A stretch of DNA of 8,362 bases from Chloroflexota bacterium (GTDB lineage Bacteria > Chloroflexota > Dehalococcoidia > Lucifugimonadales > JAPUKM01), in contig JAPUKM010000256.1 of NCBI GenBank assembly GCA_027295645.1, positions 1-8,362 on the forward strand, given 5' to 3'. How positions within the stretch are numbered: position 1 is the first letter of the stretch; every line of letters begins with the position of its first letter. The notes under the pieces are model-generated. The model did no database searches, was not told the DNA's origin, and worked only from the letters and a program-made list of their open reading frames with translations. Shown here one piece after another: positions 1 through 5,568 of this stretch. The position numbers and the translations under genes were made by a program.

Positions 1-53
1 TGGCGCTGTACTGTCCAAACTCCTAGCACAGGTACAGCCAGCGCAGTGCAGCG

Positions 54-69
54 TCCCGACCTGTCGGGA
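54..69. repeat. Short inverted repeat (TCCCGAC / GTCGGGA)
   Basis: Seven-base complementary arms at 54-60 and 63-69 are separated by only two bases, so a real hairpin would open the innermost pair and have a 4-base loop. It directly precedes repeat copy 1, just as the 22-bp palindrome directly precedes copy 2. It is probably the equivalent module of the same element. Confidence 0.55.
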
Positions 70-70
70 T

Positions 71-154
71 CTGCCGGGGGTTCAGGGAGCGTCTCCCCGG
101 CCTACAACTACCCCGTTGGGCGGCTGGGCGGGTAAAGAGACCATCGTGGCGCAG
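71..154. repeat. Diverged intergenic repeat, copy 1
   Basis: This block begins CTGCCGGGGG and ends in GGGTAAAGAG-ACCATCGTGG-CGCAG. Its first part (71-133) aligns with 291-352: both have CTGCCGG, then TT(C/T)AGGGAG, then a CTCC-containing complementary arm, then TGGGCGGGT. Its last part (122-154) aligns with 416-450 at roughly 29 of 33 positions apart from a 2-base insertion. A short stem (GGGAG 85-89 with CTCCC 93-97) sits at the same place as the strong hairpin of copy 2. Both copies follow another inverted repeat. Conserved structure with drifting sequence suggests an old mobile or REP/MITE-like intergenic element. That nature is inferred, and I do not recognise the family. Confidence 0.6.
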
Positions 155-244
155 ATAACACTCAAGAGTTCGCCGAGAAGCAGCACCCTCTGGCACAGGG
201 GCGGCGGGGCATCCCAGCGCTGTTCCAGGGTGGGAATCAAGCCC

Positions 245-258
245 CGCTCATCTGAGCG
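245..258. repeat. Short inverted repeat (CGCTCA / TGAGCG)
   Basis: Six-base complementary arms at 245-250 and 253-258 flank a TC dinucleotide. Just upstream, GGGGC at 206-210 could pair with GCCCC at 241-245, and ATCCCA (211-216) with the TGGGA near 231-235, giving a larger imperfect structure. This is suggestive only, because GC-rich sequence makes chance pairing common. Confidence 0.35.
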
Positions 259-272
259 CATTGAAGGAAGGT

Positions 273-294
273 GCAGGGAACCCGGGTTCCCTGC
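273..294. repeat. Perfect 22-bp palindrome
   Basis: The half-site GCAGGGAACCC is followed directly by its exact reverse complement, with no spacer. The central CCCGGG is a 6-bp palindrome. A perfect 22-base self-complementary stretch is very unlikely by chance. It lies six bases before the next strong stem-loop (300-326). As RNA it would form a stem with a small forced loop; as DNA it could be a dimer-protein site or the terminal module of a repeat element. Its position matches the inverted repeat before copy 1, which favours the repeat-element explanation. Confidence 0.8.
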
Positions 295-299
295 CGGAG

Positions 300-326
300 G
301 GTTTAGGGAGGTGTCCTCCCTAAACC
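300..326. repeat. Perfect 11-bp stem-loop
   Basis: GGTTTAGGGAG (300-310) pairs exactly with CTCCCTAAACC (316-326) around the 5-base loop GTGTC. The loop ends could add one more G-C pair. No T-run follows on either strand (CACTAAAACCC on plus, CTCCGGCAGG on minus), so it is not a canonical intrinsic terminator. It is embedded in repeat copy 2 and is the stronger form of the weak hairpin in copy 1. It may still slow or end minus-strand transcription from the transporter gene. Confidence 0.75.
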
Positions 327-351
327 ACTAAAACCCTTGAGGGTGGGCGGG

Positions 352-378
352 TTGGGAAATACACCACCGCCTTCCCAA
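352..378. repeat. Inverted repeat (TTGGGAA / TTCCCAA)
   Basis: Seven-base arms at 352-358 and 372-378 flank 13 bases. It lies in the segment that separates the two parts of repeat copy 2, so it may belong to a nested or inserted element. With the structures at 273-294 and 300-326 it makes three inverted repeats within about 105 bases. Confidence 0.5.
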
Positions 379-604
379 ATTCTCTTAGCGCTCCAGGCGT
401 GTCATCTCTGTTAAAGGCCGAGTGGGTAAAGAGCAACCATCGTGGCACAGCCCTAAAGCATCTTGAGGAAAACTATCAACATATTTCGCGCCCCGTGAAC
501 CTGAGCATCCTATCTAGGGCCGAATGTTTTAAAAAAAACAACCAATCCCCAAAGGAGAACAATCAAACCGGCCTGGTGCCAGCCTCCCTTGAGAGGAAGC
601 AGCC

Positions 605-2821
605 CTACCGTGTGAACCGCTGCTGAGGCAGCACCCGCAGGAGGAACCGCGGTGCCCACCAGTTCCAGTCGCCCATAATCCGCATCAGCGCCGGCACCAG
701 CAGCGCCCTCACCACCGTGGCGTCCAGAAGTATCGCGATAGCTATCCCCAGGCCCAACGCCTTGATCACCATCACATCGCTGGTGACAAAGGCGCCGGCC
801 ACCAGCACCAGAATACCAGCCGCACTGGTGATGATCCTGCCCGTGCGCTCCAGCCCCACCGCGACGCTCTCCGTGTTGTCTCCGGTCTCGTCGTAGGCCT
901 CCTTGATCCGGCTCAACAGAAACACCTCGTAGTCCATACTCAGGCCAAAGAGGATGCAGAAGAGAATGATGGGCACAGTGGTCTCCAGGGAGCCGTGAGC
1001 CGTAAATCCCAGGATGCTCCCAAAGTGACCCTGCTGGAAGATGAACACCAGCGCCCCGTAGCTCGCGAAGATGCTCATGGCGTTCATCAACACCGCTTTC
1101 AGTGGCAGGATCACTGAGCGGAACAGCAGCAGTAGGACCACATAGATAGTCACCACCACATACAGGATCACCAGTGGAAAGTACCGGTACATATTGTCGT
1201 TCGCGTCCATCAGGTCCGCCGTGGCTCCCGTGACCAGCGTCGTGAAGCCGCCGCCGATCGGCTCCGCGCGTAGCTCCCTCACAAAGGCTTTGGCCTCGTC
1301 GGAAACGGGAGCGAAGTCGGTGAAGACGCTGATCACGGTCGTATCATCCGCAGCTTGGCCGGCCAGCTCCTCCCGGACCTCCGGCGACGAAATAAGGTTC
1401 GGTGCGGAATAGATTGCCAGGTACTGCTCCAGGGTCAGGGAGGGGGCGGCATTGAGCGTGACCATGCTCTCCACTCGCCGCACCCCCGGCTTCGTCTCCA
1501 GCCTGCGGGTGTAATCGTACAGGGCGCTGATGGCATCAGCCTCCAGCACGCTTCCCGGTGCCTGGGCCGCTATCACCATTGGTGAAAGCTCCCCGGCACC
1601 CAGGTTCCGTTCCGCCACCTCCCAGCCCTCGCGTGACTCAGTCCCTTCCGGCAGGATGCTGGCCCACGGCGTTCCAATCTTAGCGCCCAGGAAAGGGGTA
1701 CCCAGAAGGAGGAGTCCCCCCATGATTGGCACGGCCACCAGGATGGGGTGGCGCATCACGCCCCACGCAATCCGGCTCCATACACCGTGCGGAGACGGTA
1801 TCAAGCGCACCACGGAAAGGGCATTGATGCGCGGCCCGACGACTCCCAGAATGGCGGGCACCAGGGTCATGGCCAGGAGCATGGAGAGTAGGATCACCGA
1901 TACACCACCAATGCCCATGGAGCGGAGCACCATGTACGGGAACAGCAGAAGTCCGGAGAGACCCAGAACAGAGGTTAACCCTGAGAACAGGATCGCCCGT
2001 CCTGCCGTGGTCATGGTTATGCCCACCGCCTCGTCTCTTGGCCGGTGCGGAAGTTCCTCCCGGAACCGGTTGATGATCAGCAGGGTGTAGTCAATCGCCA
2101 TGCCGATCCCCAGGAAAGAGGCGATGTTCAGCACAAATATGGACATATCGGTGACCTGAGAGAGGAGGAAGACCAGGGCTAGCGTCATGGTCACGCTGAG
2201 ACCGGCCATCGCCACCGGCAACCCGGCGGCAACCAACGTGCCGAATACCAGTGCCAGCGCCACCAGTACCAGAGGAAAGGAGATCCTCTCCGCTCGTCGC
2301 AGGTCCTTCTCGCTGACCTGGTTCAGGTCGGAAAAGATGGCGATACCCCCGGTGCCCCACATCTGAAAGCCCTCCGGTGTCCGGAGCCCATCCCTCAGCT
2401 CCGCGTAGTTGTCCAGGGCCTCATCAATGGTGCCCTTCAGAGTGACCATGGCATAGGAGGTCCGGCCATCGTCTGAAACGAACCCTGGGCTCGAACTGTT
2501 ATAGGCCGTAAAGACCTCTGACACCTCCGGCCTGGCGGATAGGTGGGCCAGGGTCGTCTCTACCGCCTGCCTGTACTCGGGCCTGTCGGCGGTCAACTCA
2601 TCGTGGAAGAAGACCATGATCATGGCCGACTCCTGGATTCCCAGCTTCTCCTCCAGGAGGTCCAGGGCCCGCCGCGATTCCGTATCCGCTCGCCCATACC
2701 CGCCGCTCAGGTTCGAAATAGCCTTGGGTGCCAGTACCACTGCAACAAGGAACGCCGCTGCCCACATTCCAATGACCAGCCACCTGAATCTGACCATCTG
2801 TATGCCGAGGCCGTAAAGCAT
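605..2821 (-). CDS. MMPL/RND-superfamily membrane transporter
   Basis: This 738-residue integral membrane protein belongs to the MmpL branch of the RND superfamily, proton-driven exporters of lipids or hydrophobic compounds. The topology is classical. There is one N-terminal helix (about 12-31), a large extracytoplasmic domain (about 32-180), five helices (about 181-328), a helix at 358-378, a second external domain (about 379-546) and five C-terminal helices (about 547-708). Each half has the expected Asp-Tyr proton-relay pair: GIGMAIDY with D244-Y245 and GLSMDY with D630-Y631. Length and duplicated halves fit an intact gene. The ATG at 2821 has GGAG just upstream; an internal ATG (codon 9) is possible but would shorten the sequence before the first helix. 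Transcription diverges from the ribosomal genes, and a palindrome sits 10 bp upstream. The substrate cannot be told from sequence, and no membrane-fusion or outer-membrane partner is in the window. Confidence 0.93.
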   Translation of the reverse strand: MLYGLGIQMVRFRWLVIGMWAAAFLVAVVLAPKAISNLSGGYGRADTESRRALDLLEEKLGIQESAMIMVFFHDELTADRPEYRQAVETTLAHLSARPEVSEVFTAYNSSSPGFVSDDGRTSYAMVTLKGTIDEALDNYAELRDGLRTPEGFQMWGTGGIAIFSDLNQVSEKDLRRAERISFPLVLVALALVFGTLVAAGLPVAMAGLSVTMTLALVFLLSQVTDMSIFVLNIASFLGIGMAIDYTLLIINRFREELPHRPRDEAVGITMTTAGRAILFSGLTSVLGLSGLLLFPYMVLRSMGIGGVSVILLSMLLAMTLVPAILGVVGPRINALSVVRLIPSPHGVWSRIAWGVMRHPILVAVPIMGGLLLLGTPFLGAKIGTPWASILPEGTESREGWEVAERNLGAGELSPMVIAAQAPGSVLEADAISALYDYTRRLETKPGVRRVESMVTLNAAPSLTLEQYLAIYSAPNLISSPEVREELAGQAADDTTVISVFTDFAPVSDEAKAFVRELRAEPIGGGFTTLVTGATADLMDANDNMYRYFPLVILYVVVTIYVVLLLLFRSVILPLKAVLMNAMSIFASYGALVFIFQQGHFGSILGFTAHGSLETTVPIILFCILFGLSMDYEVFLLSRIKEAYDETGDNTESVAVGLERTGRIITSAAGILVLVAGAFVTSDVMVIKALGLGIAIAILLDATVVRALLVPALMRIMGDWNWWAPRFLLRVLPQQRFTR

Positions 2822-2830
2822 GGAGCTCCG

Positions 2831-2847
2831 TTCCGGAATGTCCGGAA
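2831..2847 (-). promoter_or_regulatory. Operator-like inverted repeat upstream of the transporter gene
   Basis: TTCCGGA, then ATG, then TCCGGAA forms a perfect 7-bp-arm inverted repeat with a 3-base spacer, starting 10 bp upstream of the transporter start codon. Each arm contains TCCGGA, itself a palindrome. The size and position suit a dimeric repressor site, as is common for exporters controlled by TetR- or MarR-type regulators, but no regulator gene is in the window. In mRNA it could form a hairpin just ahead of the ribosome binding site instead. The palindrome is seen directly; its function is inferred. Confidence 0.5.
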
Positions 2848-2877
2848 AAGTGTATCATCATTGAAGCAACTCAATTC

Positions 2878-2906
2878 TTGACGCACCTACTGCCTTCAAG
2901 TAGAAT
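2878..2906 (+). promoter_or_regulatory. Sigma-70-type promoter for the ribosomal protein genes
   Basis: A -35 box TTGACG (2878-2883) and a -10 box TAGAAT (2901-2906) each match the consensus at five of six positions, and the spacer is exactly 17 bp. Transcription would start near 2912-2914, giving a very short leader of about 16 bases before the rplU ATG at 2929. The spacing and location in the divergent intergenic region make this a strong prediction for housekeeping transcription of rplU-rpmA-rpmE and possibly the DUF1385 gene. The short leader leaves no room for an L21-type autoregulatory structure upstream of rplU. Confidence 0.75.
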
Positions 2907-2928
2907 CAGATATAGAGCAGGTACCACC

Positions 2929-3405
2929 ATGAACTATGCTGTCGTTAAAACAGGGGGTAAGCAGTACCGCGTCGCGCCTGGCGATGTGATCGACGTGGAG
3001 AAGCTGCCCAATGATGAGGGATCAACGGTTGAACTCAACGAGGTTTTGCTGGTCTCTCAGGACGGGAAGCTGACCATAGGTTCTCCCCTGGTCCCCGATG
3101 CCAAAGTGTTGGGCGATGTCCAACAGCAGGCCCGAGGGGAGAAGCTGGTTATTTTCAAGTTCAAGGCCAAGACGCGTCAACGAACGAAGACGGGCCATAG
3201 GCAGTCTTTGACCCGTTTACTGGTGCGGGACATCCTTATAGGGGAGACCTCACTGGCCCCGCCTGAAGAGCTTCCGAAACCGCCCACGCGGCCTGCGGCC
3301 AAGGCACCAGCGGCCGAGAAACCGGCAGCACCGCCGAAGCGTCGGCGGATACGCTCCGCGAAATCAGCCAGGGAGCTGCTAGAGGAGAAGGAAGATGGCT
3401 CATAA
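2929..3405 (+). CDS. rplU: 50S ribosomal protein L21 with a C-terminal extension
   Basis: L21 binds 23S rRNA in the large ribosomal subunit. The N-terminus MNYAVVKTGGKQYRV and the segment with FKFKAKTRQRTKTGHRQ (about 76-92) are family hallmarks. The ATG at 2929 was chosen because it starts exactly at the conserved N-terminus; the upstream in-frame TTG at 2878 lies inside the -35 box and would add 17 non-family residues. The Shine-Dalgarno sequence is weak (GAGCAGG about 7 bases upstream). The family is usually about 100-105 residues, but this protein has 158. Residues from about 104 form a Pro/Ala/Lys-rich, probably disordered tail ending in a basic patch (KRRRIRSAKSAR) and an acidic end (ELLEEKEDGS). 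The end of the gene overlaps rpmA by 11 bases, so the two are likely translationally coupled. Confidence 0.95.
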   Translation: MNYAVVKTGGKQYRVAPGDVIDVEKLPNDEGSTVELNEVLLVSQDGKLTIGSPLVPDAKVLGDVQQQARGEKLVIFKFKAKTRQRTKTGHRQSLTRLLVRDILIGETSLAPPEELPKPPTRPAAKAPAAEKPAAPPKRRRIRSAKSARELLEEKEDGS

Positions 3406-3661
3406 GAAGGGCGCCGGCTCCAGCCGGAACGGTCGCGATAGTAACAGCAAGCGACTTGGCGTAAAGCGATACGACGGCCACCTGATACAGGCGGGGACCA
3501 TCATCGTTCGTCAGCGGGGTACGCGCATACAGCCCGGACGGAACGTTGGAGTGGGGCGTGATCACACGCTCTTTGCCCTGGTGGCCGGCCACGTAAAGTT
3601 TGAGCAGGCAACCAAGACACGACGCCGCGCCAGCGTCTACCCAGCGGAGGTTTCCAAGTAA
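3395..3661 (+). CDS. rpmA: 50S ribosomal protein L27
   Basis: L27 sits next to the peptidyl-transferase centre, where its flexible N-terminal tail approaches the tRNA 3' ends. The start MAHKKGAGSSRNGRDS, then SKRLGVKRYDGHLIQAG and IIVRQRGTRIQPGRNVGVGRDHTLFALVAG, are essentially diagnostic. At 88 residues it has normal family length. It begins directly with MAHKKG, so there is no pre-cleaved N-terminal extension as in Firmicutes L27. The ATG lies inside the last codons of rplU, which supply a purine-rich ribosome binding site (AGGAGAAGGAAG) immediately before it. The rplU-rpmA pair is near-universally conserved in bacteria and supports equal expression of the two proteins. Confidence 0.97.
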   Translation: MAHKKGAGSSRNGRDSNSKRLGVKRYDGHLIQAGTIIVRQRGTRIQPGRNVGVGRDHTLFALVAGHVKFEQATKTRRRASVYPAEVSK

Positions 3662-3662
3662 C

Positions 3663-3866
3663 GTGAAGACTAAGATCCATCCCGACTATTATACTGATGC
3701 GAAGGTGACCTGCACCTGTGGTCATACCTTTATCACCGGTGCCACTAAACCGGAGCTTCGGGTTGAGGTGTGCGGCTATTGCCACCCCTTCTTCACTGGA
3801 GAGCAACGCATTGTGGATACCGAGGGGCGCGTGGAGCGGATGAAGCGGCGCTACGGTATCAAGTAA
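3663..3866 (+). CDS. rpmE: 50S ribosomal protein L31, zinc-binding type
   Basis: L31 helps bridge the two ribosomal subunits. The 67-residue product starts (V/M)KTKIHPDYY and contains CTCGHTF and VCGYCHPFFTGEQR. Four cysteines (C17, C19, C37, C40) are spaced as in zinc-binding (C+) L31, so this is not the zinc-free paralogue made under zinc starvation. The GTG start at 3663 is preferred over an upstream in-frame ATG at 3600, because the family begins at the KxxIHP segment and the extra 21 residues would lie within rpmA. One base separates the rpmA stop from the GTG. GGAGG at 3646-3650 is 12 bases upstream, rather distant, so coupling to rpmA translation is likely. Confidence 0.95.
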   Translation: MKTKIHPDYYTDAKVTCTCGHTFITGATKPELRVEVCGYCHPFFTGEQRIVDTEGRVERMKRRYGIK

Positions 3867-3883
3867 ATAGCGATCACCAGAGA

Positions 3884-3909
3884 AGAGGGCGGGCATTATT
3901 CCGCCCTCT
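3884..3909 (+). terminator. Stem-loop after rpmE without a U-tract
   Basis: AGAGGGCGG (3884-3892) pairs perfectly with CCGCCCTCT (3901-3909) around an 8-base loop, 17 bases after the rpmE stop codon. Such a GC-rich 9-bp stem would be a good terminator stem, but the bases after it (CTTCACGCTCCGC) contain no run of T. It is better read as a partial terminator, an mRNA-stabilising 3' end or a processing site that would lower expression of the membrane-protein gene relative to the ribosomal genes. Complete termination would leave the next gene without a visible promoter. Confidence 0.5.
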
Positions 3910-3951
3910 CTTCACGCTCCGCACCTTTATTGTGAACCATCAGGGAGCGCC

Positions 3952-4971
3952 TTGAGTTCAACGGAACCTACGAACCCCGGCCACAGTGGTGCAGCGGCAC
4001 CGAGCACCCCCCGGTTCTCCTACGGCGGCCAGGCAGTTATTGAGGGCGTGATGATCCGCGGCCAGCACTTCGCCGCAGTGGCGGCTCGTCGTCCTGACGG
4101 AGAGATCACCACACGGCTAACCCCGCTGAACACTCTCTACACTGGCGCTATACGCCGTATCCCTCTCCTCCGCGGAGTAATCGTCCTGGCAGAGACCCTT
4201 GTCCTGGGTATGCAGGCCCTTGCCTACTCCGCCAACGTGAGTTTGCAAGAGGAGGAGAAGGAGCTGGGCCGGTGGAGCATGGGCCTCATGCTTGCGACCT
4301 CCCTGGGTATCGCCATCGGTCTCTTCTTCCTCCTACCCCTGTTCCTGGTCAGCATCTTTGACCGCACGTACGACGATGCCCTTCTCAGCAACATCGTCGA
4401 AGGAATCATTCGGCTGAGTCTGTTCCTGGCATACGTCTGGGGCATCGGCCGGTTGCCGGATATCAAGCGGGTGTTTGCCTATCATGGGGCGGAGCACATG
4501 GCGGTGAAGACCTACGAGGCGGGGGAGCCTCTGGAGACCTCAGCCGTACGGCGGTACACCACCGCCCACCCTCGGTGCGGGACTGCATTCCTACTGGTGG
4601 TCATGTTGGTGGCTATCGTAGTCTTCGCCTTTCTAGGCAAACCTCCCATGCTTCTGCGCATCCTCTCACGGATAGTCCTAATACCGGTGATTGCCGGCGT
4701 GAGCTATGAGGTGATCCGGTTCAGCGGAAAGCACCAGGGTAACGCGCTAGTGCGGGCAATCATGGCACCAAGCCTGCTGCTCCAGCTACTGACCACGCGC
4801 CAGCCCGACGACGCCCAGATAGAGGTGGCCATCTGCGCCGTGCAGACCGCCATCGCCGCCGACGAAGGTCGTCTGTTGTCGGAGAACACAGGCGCGCCGG
4901 AGGAGCCCGCTGTAGACGCCTCTGAGGTTGGTCAGAGCGAGGAGTCGCTACCCCCCTCGACGCCTCCGTAG
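3952..4971 (+). CDS. DUF1385 (YqhQ-family) membrane protein
   Basis: This 339-residue protein of the DUF1385/YqhQ family has poorly defined function. Family signatures are clear: YGGQAVIEGVMIRG (24-37), YHGAEHMAVKTYE (177-189) and HPRCGTAFL (206-214), whose His, Cys and Glu residues look like a possible metal or catalytic site. Hydrophobic segments lie at about 111-135, 149-165, 211-229 and 236-252, with weaker ones near 72-90 and 268-282. The C-terminal tail (about 310-339) is acidic and Pro-rich. The start is TTG at 3952, preceded by AGGGAG four bases away. No ATG or GTG start upstream of the conserved YGGQ motif fits the frame. In other bacteria this gene commonly follows rpmE and precedes prfA/prmC; here prfA is absent and the gene's end overlaps convergent hisIE by 24 bases. 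Confidence 0.88.
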   Translation: MSSTEPTNPGHSGAAAPSTPRFSYGGQAVIEGVMIRGQHFAAVAARRPDGEITTRLTPLNTLYTGAIRRIPLLRGVIVLAETLVLGMQALAYSANVSLQEEEKELGRWSMGLMLATSLGIAIGLFFLLPLFLVSIFDRTYDDALLSNIVEGIIRLSLFLAYVWGIGRLPDIKRVFAYHGAEHMAVKTYEAGEPLETSAVRRYTTAHPRCGTAFLLVVMLVAIVVFAFLGKPPMLLRILSRIVLIPVIAGVSYEVIRFSGKHQGNALVRAIMAPSLLLQLLTTRQPDDAQIEVAICAVQTAIAADEGRLLSENTGAPEEPAVDASEVGQSEESLPPSTPP

Positions 4972-5568
4972 CTCCTGCCACACCGCCTCCGGAGTTGTAC
5001 CGGAGGCCGACAGCAGCACGAGCGCATGATAGAACAGGTCCGCCACCTCCCCGGGTAGCTCCTCTGTTTTGCCGCTGGCTGCCGCCACCGCCGATTCGCC
5101 GGCCTCCTCAACCACCTTCTGGGCCACCCTGCCCACGCCCGCCTTGAAAAGCTCAGCGGTGTAGCTCCCCTCAGGAAGGTCGCGCTTCCGCTCCTGGATC
5201 ACCGCGAACAGCTCCTCAAGGATCCCGGAGCCCTGCTCCGAGCTCTGGAACTCCGGCTCGTGCTCCTCCAGGGGTGTGAAGAAGCAGGTGGTGTTGCCGG
5301 TGTGGCACGCCGGGCCCTCCGGCTCCACCTGGAACAGGAGAGTATCGCCATCGCAGTCAATGTATGCCTGCTTCAGGTTCATGTAGTGGCCGGAAACCTC
5401 GCCCTTGTGCCACAGCTCCTCACGCCTGCGGCTGTAGAACCACAACTGGCCACCCTCCATGGTGCGCTTCAGGGAGCCGGGGTTCACGTACCCCAGCATC
5501 AGCACCTCCTTGGTGGTGATGTCCTGCACAATGGCCGGGGCCAGTCCCTGTTCGTTGAGCTTGATCAT
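4948..5568 (-). CDS. hisIE: Bifunctional HisI-HisE: phosphoribosyl-AMP cyclohydrolase / phosphoribosyl-ATP pyrophosphatase
   Basis: This cytoplasmic enzyme performs the second (HisE, PR-ATP to PR-AMP) and third (HisI, ring opening to ProFAR) steps of histidine synthesis. Residues 1 to about 105 are HisI: WHKGEVSG (53-60), DCDGD (71-75, magnesium aspartates) and GPACHTG (85-91). C72, C88 and C95 have the C-x15-C-x6-C spacing of the zinc cysteines. Residues from about 116 are HisE, a MazG-like helical fold with KVVEEAGE (151-158) and EVADLFYH (174-181) acidic metal-binding motifs. Both halves look complete. The ATG overlaps the stop of the upstream HAD gene as ATGA, indicating translational coupling. 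It is the last gene of the operon, and its final 24 bases overlap the end of the convergent DUF1385 gene. Confidence 0.95.
   Translation of the reverse strand: MIKLNEQGLAPAIVQDITTKEVLMLGYVNPGSLKRTMEGGQLWFYSRRREELWHKGEVSGHYMNLKQAYIDCDGDTLLFQVEPEGPACHTGNTTCFFTPLEEHEPEFQSSEQGSGILEELFAVIQERKRDLPEGSYTAELFKAGVGRVAQKVVEEAGESAVAAASGKTEELPGEVADLFYHALVLLSASGTTPEAVWQELRRRRGG

Larger units (their letters stand above)
291..450. repeat. Diverged intergenic repeat, copy 2 (interrupted)
   Basis: This is the second copy of the block at 71-154, split into two matching parts: 291-352 and 416-450. Between them lie about 63 extra bases that include the 352-378 inverted repeat. The shared terminal motif is GGGTAAAGAG followed by CCATCGTGGC and CAG. 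The orientation is the same as copy 1, so the pair is a direct repeat. No transposase gene is nearby, so if it is mobile it would be non-autonomous. Confidence 0.55.
1..604. other. Gene-free, repeat-rich intergenic region
   Basis: No open reading frame here looks like a real protein. The two short plus-strand frames (116-331 and 399-626) have low-complexity, basic, domain-free translations, run through inverted repeats, and the second runs into the end of the transporter gene. The stretch instead holds several stem-loops and two related copies of a diverged repeat, listed separately. The segment 451-604 is more AT-rich, with an eight-A run at 531-538 (T-run on the minus strand), but I see no strong GC hairpin directly before that run. 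A clean intrinsic terminator for the minus-strand transporter is therefore not visible. I found no tRNA-like cloverleaf, rRNA segment or CRISPR array. Confidence 0.7.

Noticed and set aside
180..260. Possible tRNA or small structured RNA gene
   Set aside because: Partial complementarity exists (GGGGC/GCCCC and a TGAGCG hairpin), but there is no T-arm consensus, no acceptor stem of the right spacing and no match to an RNA family that I recognise.
527..538. T-run on the minus strand (531-538) as an intrinsic terminator for the transporter gene
   Set aside because: No stable GC-rich stem lies directly before the run on the minus strand; only weak 4-6 bp pairings are present around 566-600.
1..604. 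CRISPR array
   Set aside because: The repeats are two diverged, unequal copies with different internal structure, not regularly spaced identical units.
116..626. Two short plus-strand frames (116-331 and 399-626) as possible small genes
   Set aside because: They run through inverted repeats and diverged repeat copies, show no domain or convincing ribosome binding site, and one overlaps the end of the transporter gene.
1530..2090. Long plus-strand open frame opposite the transporter gene
   Set aside because: It is antisense to a clear 738-residue membrane protein with intact motifs, and its translation is Arg/Pro/Ser-rich with no recognisable domain. It is a shadow frame typical of GC-rich DNA.
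2878..2928. Upstream start for rplU giving 17 extra residues
   Set aside because: The TTG is part of the predicted -35 box, and the added residues do not belong to the conserved L21 N-terminus, which starts exactly at the ATG at 2929.
3600..3662. Upstream ATG start for rpmE
   Set aside because: It would add 21 non-family residues translated from within rpmA. The GTG at 3663 matches the family N-terminus.
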